Source of the DNA: CAG-390 sp964579135
GTDB taxonomy: Bacteria; Bacillota; Clostridia; Oscillospirales; CAG-272
Length of the DNA: 64,000 bases
Direction of reading: 5' to 3'
Assembly (NCBI GenBank): GCA_964579135.1
Contig: CAZOFD010000002.1
Coordinates: 31,728 to 95,727, forward strand
Shown: piece by piece, positions 60,977 to 64,000 of the stretch
Layout: each line of letters opens with the position of its first letter
Position numbering within the stretch: position 1 is the first letter of the stretch
Made by a program: the position numbers and the translations under genes
The notes under the pieces: generated by a model
Told to the model about the DNA's origin: nothing
Database searches by the model: none
The model's input: only the letters and a program-made list of their open reading frames with translations

Positions 60977-63900
60977 ATGGTCAACGTTACAGACCAGATG
61001 CTCGGTAAGAATCTGCGCAAGAGTTTTTCGAAAACTCGTACGACACTCGAAATCCCGAACCTGATCGAGATCCAGACCAAGTCCTTCAAATGGTTCCTTG
61101 ACGAGGGGCTTGCCGAAGTTCTTCGTGACGTTTCGCCCATCGTGGATTATTCGGGCAACATTTCTATCGAATTCGTTTCGTATTCGATAGATTCGAAGCC
61201 GAAATATCCCGTGGAGGAATGCAAGGAGAGGGACGTTAATTATGCGGCTCCCCTGAAGGTGAACGTCCGTTTGACGAACAAACTGACCGGCGAGGTCAAG
61301 CAGACGGATATCTATATGGGTGATTTCCCGCTTATGACGGAAAACGGCACGTTCGTTATCAACGGCGCGGAGAGAGTTATCGTTTCGCAGATCATTCGTT
61401 CCCCCGGAATGTATTATTCCTCGGAGATCGACAAAACGGGAAAGAAGAACTTTGCCGCGACCGTCATTCCTTACCGCGGAGCATGGCTCGAGTACGAAAT
61501 AGGCAGCGATAACGTTATTTACGTTCGTATAGACAAAAATCGCAAACTCCCTTTGACTATGTTCATTCGCGCCCTCGGTCTGTCCGTTGACGCGGAGACC
61601 GGTGAGATAAAAGCCGAGATCGATTCGGTCGACGACATAATCGCTACGTTCGGCGACGACGTACGCCTTCGCGCAACGCTGGAAAAAGACGAATCCGAGT
61701 CTGCGGCGGCTGGCAGAGTCGGCGGCGCTTCGATAGAATCGCTCCGCGAGATATACCGCAAGCTGCGTCCGGGCGAGCCCGTTCAGATAGACGCCGCGAT
61801 CACGCTCGTAAACAACTATTTCTTCGACCCCAAAAGGTACGATATCCAGCCCGTCGGACGCTATAAGTTCGACAAAAAGCTCGCGATACACTCGAGAATC
61901 GCGTCGCGCAGGCTCACTCGCGACGTCGTAAGCCCGATAACGGGCGAAGTCCTTTTCGAGGCGGGTCACGTTCTTACCTCGGCGGAGGCGCACGCGGTCG
62001 AGGATGCGGCTGTAAACGAGGTTTTCGTTGCGCTCGACAACGGCGACGAGATCAAAGTGTTCTCCAACAATACCTGCTGGCCCGAAAAGATCCTCGGCGA
62101 CGACCTTTCGGATTGCGGAGTGCGCGAAAAGGTACGCACCCCGGTTCTCCTTGAGATAATGGAAGCTTGCGGCGGCGACGTCGACGCCGTCAAGGCTGCG
62201 GCGCGCGAAAGAATGGCGGAGCTTTGCCCCAAGCATATCACGCGCGACGATATCTTCGCTTCCATTAACTATATGCTTAATCTTGCGAACGATATCGGAA
62301 CCGTCGACGACATAGACCACCTCGGCAATCGCCGTATAAGGTCTGTCGGCGAGCAGCTGCAAAACCAGCTGCGCATCGGCTTCTCGAGAATGGAAAAGAT
62401 TATTCGCGAGAGAATGACGACCCAGGACAGCGAAAAATTGACGCCCCAAGCGCTTATAAACATTCGCCCCGTTGCGACCGTTATTCGCGAGTTCTTCGGT
62501 TCGTCCCAGCTTTCGCAGTTTATGGACCAATCCAATCCTTTGGCGGAACTGACGCACAAACGCCGCCTTTCCGCGCTCGGTCCCGGCGGTCTTTCGCGTG
62601 ACCGCGCGTCGTTCGACGTTCGTGACGTTCACTATACGCACTACGGACGTATGTGCCCGATAGAAACGCCCGAAGGTCCGAACATCGGTCTTATATCCTA
62701 TCTCGCAACGTATGCGAAGATCAGCGATTACGGCTTTATCGAGGCACCCTATCGTCGCGTTGACAAGGAGACCCATCGCGTTACCGACGAGATCGTGTAT
62801 ATGACCGCCGACGTTGAGGACAAATACATCATCGCGCAGGCAAACGAAGCGCTCGACGACGAGGGGCATTTCATCAATGCCAAGGTCACCGCGCGCGACA
62901 AAAACGAGTTTATCGAGATCGAAACCGATAAGATAGACTTTATGGACGTTTCGCCGAAGATGGTCGTTTCCGCCGCAACGGCGATGATCCCTTTCCTTGA
63001 GAACGACGACAACTCACGTGCGCTTATGGGATCCAACATGCAAAAGCAGGCGGTGCCGCTTATGGTAACGGATTCCCCCATAGTCGGAACCGGTATGGAA
63101 TATAAGGTCGCTCGCGACTCCGGCGTCGTGGTTCTCGCAAAGAACGCGGGCGTCGTCGAACACGTCGAGACCTCCAAGATCATCGTCCGAGCGGACGACG
63201 GTCGCCACGACGTTTACGAACTTATCAAGTTTAAGAGAACCAACCAAGGTACTTGCTGCAACCAGCGCCCGATCGTCAAATACGGCGAGCGCGTTGAGGC
63301 GGGGCAGATAATAGCTGACGGACAGGCGACGTCGCAGGGCGAGATCGCACTCGGAAAGAACGCGCTTATCGGCTTTATGACTTGGGAAGGTTATAACTAC
63401 GAGGACGCCGTTCTTTTGAACGAGAATCTCGTTCGCAACGACGTTTATACCTCGTTGCATATAGAAGTATATACCCACGAAGCACGCGACACGAAGCTCG
63501 GAAGCGAGGAGATAACCCGCGAGATCCAGAACGTCGGCGAGGACGCGTTGCGTAACCTCGACGCAAACGGTATCGTTAAAAAGGGTACGGAAGTGCACGC
63601 GGGAGATATCCTTGTCGGTAAGATCACGCCCAAGGGCGAGACCGATCTGACCGCCGAGGAAAGACTGCTTCGCGCGATCTTCGGCGAAAAGACGAGAGAG
63701 ACGAGGGACACCTCGCTCAGATTGCCTCACGGCGAATCCGGTATCGTCGTTGACGTTCGCGTATTCTCTCACGAACAGGGTGACGAGATCCCCACGGGTG
63801 TAAACAAAGTCGTACACGTATATATCGCGCAAAAGCGCAAGATATCCGTCGGCGACAAGATGGCGGGTCGCCACGGTAACAAAGGTGTCGTTTCCCGCAT

Positions 63901-64000
63901 ATTGCCCCCCGAGGATATGCCGTTCCTGCCGGACGGTACTCCGCTCGACATCGTGCTTAACCCGCTGGGCGTTCCTTCGCGTATGAACATCGGTCAGGTG
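60977..64000 (+). CDS. rpoB: RNA polymerase beta subunit RpoB, 3'-partial
   Basis: 1008 codons of the beta subunit, open to the window end. The start VNVTDQMLGKNLRKSFSKTR follows SD ggagtg at 9-10 bp. Conserved regions: the fork/protrusion (GTFVINGAERVIVSQIIRSPG), the rifampicin pocket (SSQLSQFMDQSNPLAE and THKRRLSALGPGGL, with wild-type Asp, His and Ser at the main resistance positions), RMCPIETPEGPNIG, DGQATSQGEIALGKN, and the flap and GDKMAGRHGNKGVVS near the end. Firmicutes-like without a large insertion. It is preceded by a divergent glycosidase gene rather than rplJ-rplL. rpoC presumably follows outside the window. Confidence 0.98.
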   Translation, partial: MVNVTDQMLGKNLRKSFSKTRTTLEIPNLIEIQTKSFKWFLDEGLAEVLRDVSPIVDYSGNISIEFVSYSIDSKPKYPVEECKERDVNYAAPLKVNVRLTNKLTGEVKQTDIYMGDFPLMTENGTFVINGAERVIVSQIIRSPGMYYSSEIDKTGKKNFAATVIPYRGAWLEYEIGSDNVIYVRIDKNRKLPLTMFIRALGLSVDAETGEIKAEIDSVDDIIATFGDDVRLRATLEKDESESAAAGRVGGASIESLREIYRKLRPGEPVQIDAAITLVNNYFFDPKRYDIQPVGRYKFDKKLAIHSRIASRRLTRDVVSPITGEVLFEAGHVLTSAEAHAVEDAAVNEVFVALDNGDEIKVFSNNTCWPEKILGDDLSDCGVREKVRTPVLLEIMEACGGDVDAVKAAARERMAELCPKHITRDDIFASINYMLNLANDIGTVDDIDHLGNRRIRSVGEQLQNQLRIGFSRMEKIIRERMTTQDSEKLTPQALINIRPVATVIREFFGSSQLSQFMDQSNPLAELTHKRRLSALGPGGLSRDRASFDVRDVHYTHYGRMCPIETPEGPNIGLISYLATYAKISDYGFIEAPYRRVDKETHRVTDEIVYMTADVEDKYIIAQANEALDDEGHFINAKVTARDKNEFIEIETDKIDFMDVSPKMVVSAATAMIPFLENDDNSRALMGSNMQKQAVPLMVTDSPIVGTGMEYKVARDSGVVVLAKNAGVVEHVETSKIIVRADDGRHDVYELIKFKRTNQGTCCNQRPIVKYGERVEAGQIIADGQATSQGEIALGKNALIGFMTWEGYNYEDAVLLNENLVRNDVYTSLHIEVYTHEARDTKLGSEEITREIQNVGEDALRNLDANGIVKKGTEVHAGDILVGKITPKGETDLTAEERLLRAIFGEKTRETRDTSLRLPHGESGIVVDVRVFSHEQGDEIPTGVNKVVHVYIAQKRKISVGDKMAGRHGNKGVVSRILPPEDMPFLPDGTPLDIVLNPLGVPSRMNIGQV

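Overview
The window looks like chromosomal DNA of an endospore-forming member of the Bacillota, class Clostridia, probably an uncultured gut lineage. Three things support this: sporulation genes (spoVT, a sipL-like coat gene, spoIIGA-sigE, spo0A), Firmicutes-type housekeeping genes (class II galT, murT-gatD, plsY, rlmH, a clostridial-type parE, rpoB), and Gram-positive-style strong SD sequences and sigma-A promoters, nearly all with 17-bp spacers. I saw no insertion sequence, prophage structural gene, CRISPR array, tRNA or rRNA. Base composition and codon style look even throughout. A 100-N scaffold gap lies at 27828-27927.

Layout. 1-4.3 kb: the 3' part of a topoisomerase IV subunit B gene, a ZIP metal transporter (-) and spoVT. 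4.3-10.1 kb (-): a Rad50/SbcC-like ATPase with its SbcD-like nuclease partner, class II galT and a Cys-type amidase. 10.3-16.0 kb: a SipL-like spore coat protein (+), then on the minus strand an operon trmN6-like / HAD hydrolase / TtcA-like / GH110-like galactosidase. 16.2-21.7 kb: an HPr-like protein lacking the phosphorylatable His and a type-4 uracil-DNA glycosylase (+), then a minus-strand group CPBP protease / murT / gatD-like / hisS. 21.7-28.8 kb: a DUF1934-like gene, an LRR lipoprotein, galK, a small membrane protein, rlmH and a WG-repeat protein interrupted by the gap. 28.8-34.6 kb: a phosphoribosyltransferase, tcdA, spoIIGA-sigE, a zinc-ribbon membrane protein and spo0A. 35.0-40.2 kb: a tight six-gene run glcK / DUF3006 / plsY / methyltransferase / two unknowns. 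41.0-54.7 kb: a 13.7-kb carbohydrate uptake operon. 55-64 kb: a cell-wall-sorted GLUG protein, an XRE-S24 repressor divergent from a small membrane protein, a GH63/MGH1-like glycosidase and the first 1008 codons of rpoB.

How the genes fit together. The carbohydrate operon is the most unusual part. A 1125-residue solute-binding protein with two N-terminal carbohydrate-binding-like modules and no lipobox is followed by two different permease pairs. Between the pairs lie a signal peptide-NHL propeller-TPR-YIP1 membrane protein and a 1259-residue DUF5696-like protein. No ATPase is encoded, so a shared MsmX-type ATPase elsewhere is inferred. Galactose use is spread over the window: a GH110-like enzyme whose three catalytic Asp are present at the expected spacing, plus galK and galT, and a ROK glucokinase. 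The GatD-like partner of MurT has lost both residues of the glutaminase active site, so lipid II amidation cannot work in the textbook way with this subunit.

Many genes end in perfect-stem hairpins, several of them shared by convergent genes. Starts were moved from the longest open frame whenever an SD sequence or family length favoured a downstream codon; these choices are noted per gene.
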